DNA of 64,000 bases from positions 1 to 64,000 of the forward strand of contig NZ_CANLYI010000002.1 of assembly GCF_947495255.1 (NCBI RefSeq), written 5' to 3'. This stretch comes from an uncultured Winogradskyella sp. (GTDB taxonomy: Bacteria; Bacteroidota; Bacteroidia; Flavobacteriales; Flavobacteriaceae). This document shows positions 19,594-28,412 of the stretch, piece after piece (position 1 is the stretch's first letter; the number at the start of each line of letters is the position of its first letter). A model generated the notes under the pieces. The model saw nothing but the letters and a program-made list of their open reading frames with translations, had not been told where the DNA came from and did no database searches. Made by a program: the position numbers and the translations under genes.

Positions 19594-20484
19594 TTATATT
19601 TTAAATTTTATTCCACTTCTAAAATAGAAAGCGTTTAAATCATTTAGTTTATAGACATTATCTCTATTATCATCTCTTAAATGATTACTAAGTAAAAACG
19701 TGTAACCAATATAAGAATAAGCAATTAAATGTTTTGTAAAACAATATTCGTACCCAAGTCCTCCTAAAGCCACAGAAAGTGATATATTATCTGCAACTTG
19801 CTCATTCACAGTTATAGGTTGTTGAATATTTGCAAAGTAACCATCAAGTCCGGCAAATGTTTGAAGTATACTCTTTTCATTAAAAAAGTATTTTACATTA
19901 GATTTTGGGACGCCAATACTATAAGACCATTTTTCATTAACACGTCTAAAATAACTTACAAAAGGTAATGGAAATGGAACACCTGTTGTAGAATTATAAG
20001 TAAGACCCAAAACCAAACGATAAGGCTTATCTATATCCTTTGCATCTCTTCTGTCTTTTATTGCAAAAACACCACCATTCAAAAACATATCGTCAGTGGT
20101 TAATTTACTTGTTAAGGTAGACGCTATTCTTGGTGTAATTTGTATACCTAATCGCCATTTCTCACTAGTTTTAAAAGTATAACCCAAACTAAAATCTATA
20201 ACATGTAATTTTTTTAATTGATGCGTGTTAAATGAGTATTCATCTTCGAGATTAAGTAAAATTCTGTTATACTCTCCACCAATTATTAAGTAATCCTTGT
20301 TTTTGATTTTTATTGGATAATTTAATGAAGCTCTTAACCTTGTGTATTGATCCTCTGATTTACTACTGGGAATAAATGAATACTCTAAACGTGCTAAATC
20401 CGTTAACTGAGCTTGCGCCAAATGAATACAACCTAGTGTTAGTAGAACTAGCAGTGTATAACATTTTGATAAGCGTAAAATCAT
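19594..20484 (-). CDS. DUF6268-type outer membrane beta-barrel protein
   Basis: A 296-residue protein with a signal peptide (cleavage after HLAQA). The mature part alternates short amphipathic beta strands (LARLEYSFIPSS, YLIIGGEYNRILLNL, HVIDFSLGYTFKTSEKWRLGIQITPRIA, LVLGLTYNSTTGVPFPLPFVSYFRRV, WSYSIGVPKSNVKYFF) and ends FRSGIKFKI, a typical barrel terminus. This fits the DUF6268 family of outer-membrane barrels. Function is unknown. It is cotranscribed between the MscS channel (12 bp upstream) and the NtrC-type regulator (2 bp downstream), suggesting a shared envelope role. Confidence 0.75.
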   Translation of the reverse strand: MILRLSKCYTLLVLLTLGCIHLAQAQLTDLARLEYSFIPSSKSEDQYTRLRASLNYPIKIKNKDYLIIGGEYNRILLNLEDEYSFNTHQLKKLHVIDFSLGYTFKTSEKWRLGIQITPRIASTLTSKLTTDDMFLNGGVFAIKDRRDAKDIDKPYRLVLGLTYNSTTGVPFPLPFVSYFRRVNEKWSYSIGVPKSNVKYFFNEKSILQTFAGLDGYFANIQQPITVNEQVADNISLSVALGGLGYEYCFTKHLIAYSYIGYTFLLSNHLRDDNRDNVYKLNDLNAFYFRSGIKFKI

Positions 20485-20496
20485 AAAACTAATTTA

Positions 20497-21372
20497 TTAC
20501 TTTCTAATAATATGAATATCGCGTTGCGGAAACGGAATAGCAACATTATTTTCTCTAAAAAGGCGGTCAATCTCAAAGCGTATTTCGCTTTTAGGAAACT
20601 GCGCTTTAAAACTATCTGATAATGTAAAGACAAGTTTAAAATCTAAAGAACTTTCTCCAAAATTAGTAAAAACAACTGATGGTTCTGGTTCTGAAAGAAC
20701 GCTATCATTAGTACTTGCGGCTTGTAAAAGTAACTTCCTTACTAATTGAACATCACTTCCGTAGGCTACACCAACTTCAACATTCTCTCGTGTAGTTGAA
20801 CCATTTTGCGTCCAATTATAAAGACTATTTTCTAAATATAAATGATTAGGAATTACCAAAACCTTATTATCAATAGTTACTGCTCTTGTAGTTCTTAGTT
20901 TTATTTCTTCTACTCGCCCAACTTTACCATCAATTTCAATAATATCCCCAACGTGTACCGTTTGATCTATTAAAATAAAAACACCCGAAATAATATCTTG
21001 AAATAACGTTTGTAATGCTAAACCAATACCAATTAATAGTGCTGCAGATGCCGCAAAAACAGCTGTAACATTTACACCAACATTATGTAGTGTAATTAAG
21101 AATATAATGAGATAAATTACCCATCTAAAGTAGCCATAGACCACATTAAATTTACCTTTATCCTCAGTTGGAAGATTTCTTGTTATTATTTTTAAAACAA
21201 TTCTTAATACAACTGATGTTAAAAATATAACAGTAATAATGATTATAATATCTAGAATTGAAATACTGATATCTTCACCAATATCCATGTGAAGCCCTAA
21301 GAAATTTTTAGTTGACTCCCATATACCACTATTAGTAATAGTCTCTTCAATATGATCTAAATCTTGAATCAT
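20497..21372 (-). CDS. MscS family mechanosensitive ion channel
   Basis: A 291-residue small-conductance mechanosensitive channel. It has three N-terminal membrane segments: SISILDIIIIITVIFLTSVVLRIVL, WVIYLIIFLITLHNVGV, and the pore helix VFAASAALLIGIGLALQTLFQDIISGVFILI. The beta domain follows: DQTVHVGDIIEIDGKVGRVEEIKLRTTRAVTIDNKVLVIPNHLYLENSLYNWT. A C-terminal alpha/beta cage ends RFEIDRLFRENNVAIPFPQRDIHII. Length is close to E. coli MscS. The channel opens under membrane tension to release solutes in osmotic downshock. It sits in the middle of the operon with an ABC exporter pair and the NtrC-type regulator. Confidence 0.95.
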   Translation of the reverse strand: MIQDLDHIEETITNSGIWESTKNFLGLHMDIGEDISISILDIIIIITVIFLTSVVLRIVLKIITRNLPTEDKGKFNVVYGYFRWVIYLIIFLITLHNVGVNVTAVFAASAALLIGIGLALQTLFQDIISGVFILIDQTVHVGDIIEIDGKVGRVEEIKLRTTRAVTIDNKVLVIPNHLYLENSLYNWTQNGSTTRENVEVGVAYGSDVQLVRKLLLQAASTNDSVLSEPEPSVVFTNFGESSLDFKLVFTLSDSFKAQFPKSEIRFEIDRLFRENNVAIPFPQRDIHIIRK

Positions 21373-21375
21373 TAA

Positions 21376-22689
21376 TTAATATTTCAACCATTTAAATATT
21401 TCCTTATAAGTTGGTTTTTTACCATACATTAAAATACCTACTCTATAGATTTTTGCTGCAAACCAAACGGCTAAAATAAAGGTACCTATTAGTAACAATA
21501 AAGATAAACCTTGCTGCCAAAGCGGTACACCAAACGGAATACGCATTAACATCACTACAGGAGACGTTAATGGTATAAATGAAAATACTGTTGAAACTGT
21601 TCCATGAGGATCTTCAATTACCGTAAATACACCTACATATACAGCCAAAATTAACGGCATTAAAATTGGCAACATAAATTGCTGTGTATCTGTTTCATTA
21701 TCAACGGCCGCTCCAATAGCAGCATACAATGAACTATACAATAAATAGCCACCTATAAAGAAAAACATAAAGGCTATAATTAAATTAGTCATTGGTAAAT
21801 TACCAATTGCAGTAATTAAATTCTCTGCCATCGCTTGTGCTCCTTCTGCTTGTATGGCTTGATTCACCATTTCTTGTTGTGGAGTTTTAACTTGTGTTAA
21901 ATCAATTCCGAAAATTGTAGAAACAATCATCATTAATACACCTCCTAAAATCACCCAAATAACAAATTGCGTAATACCAGCTAAAGAAGTTCCTATAATT
22001 TTCCCCATCATTAACTGAATAGGCTTTACTGATGAAATAATGACCTCAATAATCCTACTTGTCTTTTCTTCAATAACACTACGCATAATCATGTTACCAT
22101 AAATAATGATAAACATAAAAAGCAAATAACCTGCTGCACCACCAAACGCAAGTTTCACAACATTATCTATTTTAGAACTCTTTTCACCTTCAAAACTTTC
22201 TTGTTCAATTTCTATATTCGTTTTAGAAGCTTCAATTTGAGCAATGGTAACACCATCTTTTTGAAGTTTCATTTCCCTTAAGCGCTTTTCAATTTTTTGC
22301 TCTAAACCAGACATTATGCTTAATGATGGTGAATCTTCAGAATAAAACTTAACATTATCGGCAAACACATCTAGAGAATCTACTTTAGATATATGTAATA
22401 ATCCGTAATCATTTTTCTCTTTAACCAAAGCAATAGCATCGTCAAACGCTAAGCCGCTTAAGTTAGTATAAGTTGTATTATCTGTATTTTGAAACACATC
22501 TTTTAAATAACCTGTTTCATCTAAAATTGAAATTGTTCGTTGCTTGTCATTATTCAACTGAGACAAATAAGCAACAACAGCAATTAGAGCAATCATTATC
22601 AATGGACTCAAAAAGGTCATTATTACAAATGACTTGTTCTTCACTTTTGTGAAATACTCTCGCTTTATAATTAATGGTAAATGATTCAT
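21376..22689 (-). CDS. ABC-2 type exporter permease (NatB-like)
   Basis: A 437-residue membrane protein. One N-terminal membrane helix (FVIMTFLSPLIMIALIAVVAYL) is followed by an extracytoplasmic domain of about 150 residues and then five or more helices in the C-terminal half (GYLLFMFIIIYGNMIMRSVIEEKTSRIIEVIISSVKPIQLMMGKIIGTSLAGITQFVIWVILGG and later). The EEKTSRIIEVIISSVKP motif is typical of NatB/ABC-2 permeases, which pair with NatA-like ATPases. It starts 2 bp after the ATPase gene ends and is clearly co-translated with it. The substrate is unknown; NatAB exports Na+, but many relatives do not. Confidence 0.92.
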   Translation of the reverse strand: MNHLPLIIKREYFTKVKNKSFVIMTFLSPLIMIALIAVVAYLSQLNNDKQRTISILDETGYLKDVFQNTDNTTYTNLSGLAFDDAIALVKEKNDYGLLHISKVDSLDVFADNVKFYSEDSPSLSIMSGLEQKIEKRLREMKLQKDGVTIAQIEASKTNIEIEQESFEGEKSSKIDNVVKLAFGGAAGYLLFMFIIIYGNMIMRSVIEEKTSRIIEVIISSVKPIQLMMGKIIGTSLAGITQFVIWVILGGVLMMIVSTIFGIDLTQVKTPQQEMVNQAIQAEGAQAMAENLITAIGNLPMTNLIIAFMFFFIGGYLLYSSLYAAIGAAVDNETDTQQFMLPILMPLILAVYVGVFTVIEDPHGTVSTVFSFIPLTSPVVMLMRIPFGVPLWQQGLSLLLLIGTFILAVWFAAKIYRVGILMYGKKPTYKEIFKWLKY

Positions 22690-22691
22690 CT

Positions 22692-23618
22692 TTAATTATT
22701 TTTAATAGTTTGAATAAAAATATCGCTAGCCGAAGGAATAACTTCTACAAAGTGATGCACTTCTGCTTTGGATGTTAAAAATGAAAGCAAATCGTTTGGC
22801 GAGGTATGATCACCAAGTTTTATATTCAACTTAATATCATCATTTAAGTTTTTAAAAGTTGCCGGAAGTACTTCAAATTTATCTTGAATTTCAGCAAACA
22901 CTCTATCTTTATCTAAAGATTCTAATCCTACTTGGAAGGTATTCGTTTTATTTTGACGTTTAATATCATTTAACTTTCCGTCTAAAATTTTGTTAGATTT
23001 ATGAATTAAGGCAATATGATCACACAACTCCTCTACAGATTCCATTCGGTGTGTAGAAAAAATAACGGTTGCGCCTTCTTCCCTTAATTGTAAAATTTCA
23101 TCTTTTATTAAGTTGGCATTTATAGGGTCAAAGCCTGAAAATGGTTCATCAAAAATTAATAATTTAGGCTGATGTAATACCGTAACTATAAATTGAATTT
23201 TTTGGGCCTGCCCTTTACTTAACTCCTGTATTTTCTTATTCCACCAATCGCCAATTTCTAACTTTTCGAACCAGTATTTTAAACGTTTCCGAGCCTCAGT
23301 TTTACTCAAGCCTTTTAATTGCGCTAAGTATAAACACTGTTCTCCAACCTTCATGGATTTATATAAACCTCGCTCTTCTGGCAAATAACCAATATCTCTA
23401 ATATGTTCTGCTTTTAATGGCTGACCATCTAAGTGTACAGTACCAGAATCTGGCATTGTAATTTGGTTAATAATACGTATTAACGTGGTTTTACCTGCAC
23501 CATTTGGACCAAGCAAACCAAAGATGCTACCTTTTGGTACAGCGATAGATACTTCATTAAGTGCTTTAAATTTTCCGAAGTTTTTAGATACGGAATTAGC
23601 AACTAATAAGTCATTCAT
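22692..23618 (-). CDS. ABC transporter ATP-binding protein (NatA-like)
   Basis: A 308-residue ATPase that powers the adjacent permease. It has Walker A GPNGAGKTT near residue 38, the Q-loop region YLPEERGLYKSM (the EERGLY form common in NatA-like proteins), signature ELSKGQAQKIQ, Walker B LLIFDEPFSGFDP, and switch His in FSTHRME. The C-terminal 80 residues are a DUF4162-type extension typical of NatA. It is the first gene of the operon ABC ATPase, permease, MscS, DUF6268 barrel, NtrC-type regulator, whose internal gaps are 2-12 bp. Confidence 0.95.
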   Translation of the reverse strand: MNDLLVANSVSKNFGKFKALNEVSIAVPKGSIFGLLGPNGAGKTTLIRIINQITMPDSGTVHLDGQPLKAEHIRDIGYLPEERGLYKSMKVGEQCLYLAQLKGLSKTEARKRLKYWFEKLEIGDWWNKKIQELSKGQAQKIQFIVTVLHQPKLLIFDEPFSGFDPINANLIKDEILQLREEGATVIFSTHRMESVEELCDHIALIHKSNKILDGKLNDIKRQNKTNTFQVGLESLDKDRVFAEIQDKFEVLPATFKNLNDDIKLNIKLGDHTSPNDLLSFLTSKAEVHHFVEVIPSASDIFIQTIKNN

Positions 23619-23937
23619 AAAAACTTTGTTTTAGGGTTAGGATATGACGTAAAGATATTAAATGTTCTAGATTATGAATAATTAAAGCTTACTATTTGTT
23701 TGAAATTTAAAAATTCTATATTTCAATAAAAGTATGGATTGAAATATACTACAAATTGTGGTTTGTTGATTAAAAAACAGTGCTTTATCTATGTAATATT
23801 TAAAAACTAATCTAAAAACAAAACCCACCCTTATGGTTAGACAAGGATGGGAAAAAATTGCTATGAAAAAGAAAAATTATCGCTAATTAGCATTAGCGAT
23901 AATTCAAATATACTCTTTTTTCTTAAAATTAACAGCT
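23619..23937. other. 319-bp intergenic region
   Basis: It holds the promoter side of the ABC operon (minus strand) and the terminator of grpE-dnaJ at 23865-23904. No coding frame was seen. An AT-rich stretch with CCACCCTTATGGTTAGACAAGGATGGG (a short imperfect inverted repeat, CCACCCTT / AAGGATGGG, near 23825-23851) is left unexplained. Confidence 0.5.
23865..23904 (-). terminator. Intrinsic terminator of grpE-dnaJ
   Basis: A perfect 13-bp inverted repeat AATTATCGCTAAT (23875-23887) / ATTAGCGATAATT (23892-23904) with loop TAGC. On the minus strand it is followed by TTTTTCTTTTT, and it lies 34 bp after the dnaJ stop. Confidence 0.85.
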
Positions 23938-25062
23938 TTATGAAAACATATCTTTTACTTTTTCAAAAAAAGATTTGTCAGAACTTTCAGGTTTAGGTTC
24001 AAAATGTTCATCTTCCTTCATACTTTCAAAAAACGCTTTTTGTTTTTTACTTAAAGTCTTTGGTGTCCAAACATTTACATGCACTAACAAATCACCTTTA
24101 CCGTAACCATTAATACTTGGAATTCCTTTACCTCTTAATCTTAAAATCTTACCAGATTGTACGCCTGGTTCTATTTTAATTCTCACTTTTCCTGTAACTG
24201 TATCAATTTCTTTTGAGTTTCCTAAAACAGCATCTGGCAAGCTAACATACATATCATAATGTAAATTATCACCTTCTCTTTTTAAGGTTGCATGCTCTTC
24301 TTCTTGTATAGCTACCAAAAGATCACCTGCAATTCCATTTCCTGGGGCATCGTTTCCTTTACCAGTAACTTTTAACTGCATTCCATCTACAACACCTGCT
24401 GGTATTTTTACGGTTACAGTTTCTTCTGCAACTTTTAAACCTTGCGCATCTGCATCTGATGGTTTTTTATCGATAGTCTGACCTGCTCCTCCACAAGTAG
24501 GACAAGCTGCAGAAGTCTGCATACGTCCTAAAATTGTATTAGTAACACGTGTTACTTGGCCAGCTCCATTACATGTACTACATGTTTTATAAGTAGTACC
24601 TGGTGCTTGGATTTTACGTTTTACTTTTATCTTCTTTTCTACACCATTAGCAATGTCTTCTAATGATAGCGTTACACGAATACGTAAGTTGCTTCCTTTT
24701 ACAACACGTTGTCTGCCGCCTCCACCGAAGCCACTGAATCCGCCTCCACCTCCAAAGCCACCTCCGAAAATATCTCCGAATTGACTAAAGATGTCGTCCA
24801 TATTCATTCCGCCTCCACCGAAGCCTCCACCACCATTACCATCAAAGGCTTGGTGACCAAACTGATCGTAACGAGCTTTTTTATCTGCATTACTTAGAAT
24901 TTCATAAGCTTCAGCGGCTTTTTTAAACTTCTCCTCAGCTTCTGTGTTATCCGGATTTTTGTCAGGATGATACTTTAAAGCCATCTTACGATATGCTTTT
25001 TTTATTTCTGCCTCAGTAGCACCTTTACTAATTCCTAATACTTCGTAATAATCTTCTTTCAT
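23938..25062 (-). CDS. dnaJ: Chaperone DnaJ with a half zinc finger
   Basis: A 374-residue Hsp40 (start chosen at [10 protein letters not shown]; an ATG one codon earlier at 25065 is possible). It stimulates DnaK ATPase and delivers clients. Residues 3-70 are the J domain with HPD at about 33-35; a Gly/Phe-rich linker covers 75-118; C-terminal client-binding domains follow. The zinc region keeps only two CxxCxGxG motifs, CSTCNGAG (about 162-169) and CPTCGGAG (about 188-195), where canonical DnaJ has four. By spacing and flanks these correspond to motifs 2 and 3 (zinc centre II); motifs 1 and 4 are missing. It forms an operon with grpE, 48 bp upstream. dnaK is not in the window. Confidence 0.96.
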   Translation of the reverse strand: MKEDYYEVLGISKGATEAEIKKAYRKMALKYHPDKNPDNTEAEEKFKKAAEAYEILSNADKKARYDQFGHQAFDGNGGGGFGGGGMNMDDIFSQFGDIFGGGFGGGGGFSGFGGGGRQRVVKGSNLRIRVTLSLEDIANGVEKKIKVKRKIQAPGTTYKTCSTCNGAGQVTRVTNTILGRMQTSAACPTCGGAGQTIDKKPSDADAQGLKVAEETVTVKIPAGVVDGMQLKVTGKGNDAPGNGIAGDLLVAIQEEEHATLKREGDNLHYDMYVSLPDAVLGNSKEIDTVTGKVRIKIEPGVQSGKILRLRGKGIPSINGYGKGDLLVHVNVWTPKTLSKKQKAFFESMKEDEHFEPKPESSDKSFFEKVKDMFS

Positions 25063-25110
25063 CAACTTTATATTCTTCGTTTCACTAAAATCGAAACTCG
25101 TATTCTAATT

Positions 25111-25662
25111 TTATTGTCCAATAACTACTTTAGGAAAACGAATCACTTTATCTCCCAATTTATAACCAGGTTCAATAACATCGATTACTTTTCCTTTTAA
25201 ATCGTCTGTTGGTGCTGGTATTTGCGTAATCGCTTCGTGATTATCTGCATTGAAAGTATCACCTTGTCTTACCTCAATTTTAGACAACCCTTTTTGCTCT
25301 AACGTATTTACTAATTTATTGTAAATTAATAATACACCTTTTCTTAATTCTTCAGCCTCTTTGTCATCTTCAATATGCGTTAAAGCACGTTCAAAATCAT
25401 CTAAAACTGGTAACATAGAAACCATTACATCTTGGCTAGCTGTTTTAAATAATTCTATACGCTCTTTTGTTGTTCGCTTTTTATAATTTTCAAATTCCGC
25501 GAACAAACGCATAAATTTATCCTTCTCAGCAACCAATTGATCTTGTAATTGCTCTTCTAGAGACCTTTCATCTTGTGCTTCTACCTCTGCTTCTGCAGTT
25601 GTTGTAGCTTGATCCTCAACTTGTGGATCTTCAACCTTTGTGTTTTTATCTTTTTTACTCAT
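25111..25662 (-). CDS. grpE: Nucleotide exchange factor GrpE
   Basis: A 183-residue protein of normal length. It exchanges ADP on DnaK in the Hsp70 cycle. The first 55 residues are acidic and low-complexity; a long coiled coil follows (LEEQLQDQLVAEKDKFMRLFAEFENYKKRTTKERIELFKTASQDVMVSMLPVLDDFERAL), then the beta domain with HEAITQIPAPTDDLKGKVIDVIEPGYKLGDKVIRFPKVVIGQ. It is the first gene of the grpE-dnaJ operon. No CIRCE element was seen upstream. Confidence 0.97.
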   Translation of the reverse strand: MSKKDKNTKVEDPQVEDQATTTAEAEVEAQDERSLEEQLQDQLVAEKDKFMRLFAEFENYKKRTTKERIELFKTASQDVMVSMLPVLDDFERALTHIEDDKEAEELRKGVLLIYNKLVNTLEQKGLSKIEVRQGDTFNADNHEAITQIPAPTDDLKGKVIDVIEPGYKLGDKVIRFPKVVIGQ

Positions 25663-25774
25663 TTTGAGTTCTTTTTAAATCTTTGATTTAGAATTGGCAA
25701 AAGTACTGCCATTATTATAAAAATGTCAAAATGTCATTAACATTTTTTTATCATTCTCTAATCTATCTATTACC

Positions 25775-25782
25775 TATCTTTG
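25775..25782 (+). promoter_or_regulatory. -7 box TATCTTTG of the YceI gene
   Basis: An exact TAnnTTTG match 32 bp before the ATG at 25814, giving a leader of about 27 nt. Confidence 0.55.
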
Positions 25783-25813
25783 TTTTTTAAAACAAACACT
25801 AAATAACACTGAC

Positions 25814-26467
25814 ATGAAAACCAAAATTTTTAAAATTTTCACCTTAGCTGCTTTTATCACATTTGCAAGTTGTGGAGACAAAGCAAAAGAAGCTGAAACT
25901 AAAAGTGCTGAAGAAGCAGCGATTGCAGAAGTAACAGCCGTTACTTACAATGTAAATACAACTGATTCTAATATTGAATGGAAAGGTTTTAAACCGACAG
26001 GTTCTCATAATGGAACAATAGCTATAAAAGAAGGAAACTTAAGTGTAAACGATGGCGTTATTGAAAGCGGAAATTTTGTAATTGACATGACTAGCATTGT
26101 AGTTACAGATATACCTGCAGAAGATGAAGGTAATGGTAAATTAACTGGACATCTTAAAAATGCTGACTTTTTTAATGTTGAAGCACACCCAACTGCAACT
26201 TTCGAGGTTACTGGTTTAGAAACTGTTAAAGGTAAAACTATGCTTTCTGGAAACTTAACAATTAAAGAAAAGACAAATAACATAAGCTTTCCAGTTACAA
26301 CTAAAGTAAATGACAACGATGTAACTTTAACAAGCGAAACATTTACAATTGACCGTTCTAAATGGAATATTGAATATGGTTCTAAATCATTTTTTGATAA
26401 TTTAGGAGATAAATTTATCAATGATGATATTGAAATGAAAGTTTCATTAAAAGCTACTAAAGCTTGA
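25814..26467 (+). CDS. YceI family lipoprotein
   Basis: A 217-residue protein with a lipoprotein signal peptide (TLAAFITFASCGDK, lipidated Cys at residue 21). After an acidic Glu-rich linker the YceI lipocalin-like domain starts (TYNVNTTDSNIEWKGFKPTGSHNGTIAIKEGNLSV) and shows FVIDMTSI, LTGHLKNADFFNVEAHPTATFEVTG, and a closing SFFDNLGDKFINDDIEMKVSLKATK. YceI proteins bind isoprenoid-type lipids in the periplasm; the physiological ligand here is unknown. It is a single gene with its own promoter box and terminator. Confidence 0.93.
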   Translation: MKTKIFKIFTLAAFITFASCGDKAKEAETKSAEEAAIAEVTAVTYNVNTTDSNIEWKGFKPTGSHNGTIAIKEGNLSVNDGVIESGNFVIDMTSIVVTDIPAEDEGNGKLTGHLKNADFFNVEAHPTATFEVTGLETVKGKTMLSGNLTIKEKTNNISFPVTTKVNDNDVTLTSETFTIDRSKWNIEYGSKSFFDNLGDKFINDDIEMKVSLKATKA

Positions 26468-26491
26468 TTAAAACTAAATAGTAGTTTAAAG

Positions 26492-26520
26492 GCAGTCATT
26501 TAATATGGCTGCTTTTTTTT
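26492..26520 (+). terminator. Intrinsic terminator of the YceI gene
   Basis: Stem GCAGTCAT (26492-26499) / ATGGCTGC (26505-26512, one G-T pair) followed by eight T. It starts 25 bp after the stop codon. Confidence 0.85.
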
Positions 26521-26560
26521 GTGATAATAACTTGAAAATTTGAAATAGTAATCAATGATA

Positions 26561-26746
26561 CTACATAAATATAAATTTAATAGCAGCAATCATACCTATA
26601 AAACCAAGAAAGGCAATTAACACCCAAATGGTACCTTTATAGTATTTTTTATGAAGTTGAAGATCTTTACGGTATTGATAACCTACAATTATAACAAAGG
26701 CTATAAAAAATAATATTCCAAAAATCAATTGACCGTTACTAAACAT
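26561..26746 (-). CDS. Small two-helix membrane protein
   Basis: About 61 residues, taking the start at MFSNGQLIFG (an ATG six codons upstream at 26764 also exists). Two membrane helices are visible: LIFGILFFIAFVIIVGY and GTIWVLIAFLGFIGMIAAIKFIFM, separated by a basic loop (RKDLQLHKKYYK). This looks like a conserved small flavobacterial membrane protein; no function is known. It is divergent from the MazG-like gene. Confidence 0.65.
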   Translation of the reverse strand: MFSNGQLIFGILFFIAFVIIVGYQYRKDLQLHKKYYKGTIWVLIAFLGFIGMIAAIKFIFM

Positions 26747-26787
26747 CTTCTTATTTTTATGCAAAAATAGGAATTAAACCAACAACT

Positions 26788-27174
26788 ATGCAAGATAAAA
26801 TTAATGCAGTAAAAGCTTTTCATACTGCTTTTAAAATAGGACATCGCGAAACACCAAAAGCTGACCTTGGGTTAGACAAAAATCTATTACGTTACGAGTT
26901 AATGCGCGAAGAAAATGAAGAATACCTTGAAGCTGCAAAAACTAATGATTTGGTTGAAGTTGCTGATGCTTTAGGTGATATGCTTTACATTTTATGCGGA
27001 ACAATCATAGAACACGGCATGCAACATAAAATTGAAGAAGTCTTTGAAGAAATACAACGCAGTAACATGAGTAAATTAGGTGCTGATGGCGAACCTATAT
27101 ATAGAGAAGATGGTAAGGTTTTAAAAGGCCCAAACTATTTTAAACCACACATTAAAGAGATTTTAGAGTCCTAA
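26788..27174 (+). CDS. MazG-like nucleoside triphosphate pyrophosphohydrolase
   Basis: A 128-residue all-alpha NTP-pyrophosphatase. The metal-binding pattern is visible: LMREENEEYLEAAKTNDLVEVADALGDMLYILCGTI (ExxE followed by ExxD). The C-terminal part NMSKLGADGEPIYREDGKVLKGPNYFKPHI is the common ending of the phosphoribosyl-ATP-pyrophosphatase-like group. It probably hydrolyses aberrant or excess NTPs in the cytoplasm; the substrate is not predictable. A bidirectional terminator follows the stop directly. Confidence 0.88.
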   Translation: MQDKINAVKAFHTAFKIGHRETPKADLGLDKNLLRYELMREENEEYLEAAKTNDLVEVADALGDMLYILCGTIIEHGMQHKIEEVFEEIQRSNMSKLGADGEPIYREDGKVLKGPNYFKPHIKEILES

Positions 27175-27202
27175 AAAAAGCAGCCAATTGGCTGCTTTTT
27201 TA
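27173..27202. terminator. Bidirectional terminator between MazG-like gene and ilvE
   Basis: Stem AAAAAAGCAGCC / GGCTGCTTTTTT around loop AATT (27186-27189). The A-run and T-run make it work on both strands for the convergent genes. Confidence 0.9.
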
Positions 27203-27227
27203 TTTATTTATCTTAAATATAAATTTA

Positions 27228-28295
27228 TTATTTCACTTCTCGTCTCCAACCATGTGCATCTTCAGAAACATTATACTGAATATCCATTAATGTCTGTTTG
27301 AATAATTTAGCGTAAGAATCCTCAGCACCAGTAATCTCAAACAATTCATCTTTATGCTGAAATGCAGAAATCTCACTAATTACAGCTGCAGTACCTGCTC
27401 CAAAAACTTCTTTTAAACTTCCGTCTTTTGCTGCTGTCTTAATTTCTTCAACCTTAATTTGTCTTACTTCACAATTAATACCTAAATCTTCCGCAAGCTG
27501 AATAATACTCTTACGCGTTATCCCATCTAAGATTCTATCACTAACAGGTGCAGTAATCAATGTATCATTAACTCTAAAGAATACATTCATTGTACCTGCT
27601 TCTTCTAAATACGTATGCGTATCAGCATCTGTCCAGATAATTTGTTGAAATCCTTCTTTCTGCGCCAAACTCGTAGGATAAAACTGAGCTGCATAATTAC
27701 CTGCTGCTTTAGCTGCACCAACACCTCCATTTGCAGACCTACTAAATTTCTCTGCAACTAATACACGCACCGGAGAATTATAATAAGATTGCGCAGGCGA
27801 ACAAATAATCATAAAACGATATGAGTTTGCAGGCGATGCAGAAATTGCAGGTTCTGTTGCAATCACAAAAGGACGTATATATAATGAGTTACCAATACCT
27901 GGCTTAATCCATTCGTTATCTAATTTCAATAACGTTTCTAAACCTTCAAAAAAGTAATTCTCAGGAAAAGCTGGCATAGATAAACGCGCAGCAGATTTAT
28001 TGATTCTTTCAAAATTTTGTTTCGGTCTGAATAAAAATACCTTTCCGTCAGCGTCTTTATAAGCTTTCATACCTTCAAAGACAGCTTGTCCATAATGAAA
28101 AACACGAGCCGACGGTTCAAATGTCATGGCTTGGTATGGCATAATCTTAGGCGCTTGCCACTCACCATTTTCAAAATCGCAGACAAACATATGATCAGTA
28201 AAGACTTTACCAAAGTCTAAATTACTAAAATCTACACTATTAATTTTTGTAGAATCAGATTTTTCAATGCTGATATTCTCTGTTTCATTAGCCAT
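27228..28295 (-). CDS. ilvE: Branched-chain amino acid aminotransferase
   Basis: A 355-residue fold type IV PLP aminotransferase for the last step of Leu, Ile and Val synthesis and the first step of their breakdown. Visible: GQAVFEGMKAYKDADGKVFLFRP, YIRPFVIATEP, AKAAGNYAAQFYP (PLP Lys in the AGNYA region context), TYLEEAGTMNVFF, and TRKSIIQLAEDLG. The longest frame starts at 28316, but a -7 box TACATTTG (minus strand, 28316-28323) overlaps that ATG, so the start MANETENISIEK at 28295 is chosen. Confidence 0.95.
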   Translation of the reverse strand: MANETENISIEKSDSTKINSVDFSNLDFGKVFTDHMFVCDFENGEWQAPKIMPYQAMTFEPSARVFHYGQAVFEGMKAYKDADGKVFLFRPKQNFERINKSAARLSMPAFPENYFFEGLETLLKLDNEWIKPGIGNSLYIRPFVIATEPAISASPANSYRFMIICSPAQSYYNSPVRVLVAEKFSRSANGGVGAAKAAGNYAAQFYPTSLAQKEGFQQIIWTDADTHTYLEEAGTMNVFFRVNDTLITAPVSDRILDGITRKSIIQLAEDLGINCEVRQIKVEEIKTAAKDGSLKEVFGAGTAAVISEISAFQHKDELFEITGAEDSYAKLFKQTLMDIQYNVSEDAHGWRREVK

Positions 28296-28315
28296 AATTA
28301 CATGATGTTTAAGCA

Positions 28316-28323
28316 CAAATGTA
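28316..28323 (-). promoter_or_regulatory. -7 box TACATTTG of ilvE
   Basis: The minus strand reads TACATTTG, matching TAnnTTTG. It overlaps the upstream ATG of the longest ilvE frame and so supports the start at 28295. Confidence 0.6.
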
Positions 28324-28412
28324 CATAATCGATTGCTTTAATAAAAAGTAATATTCCTTAAAATTGTGTAAATTAGCAAATAGATAATAATTCAATTCAA
28401 AATCTATCAATA

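Noticed and set aside
26005..26499. 164-codon minus-strand frame inside the YceI gene
   Set aside because: It is antisense to a clear YceI family protein and has no family features.
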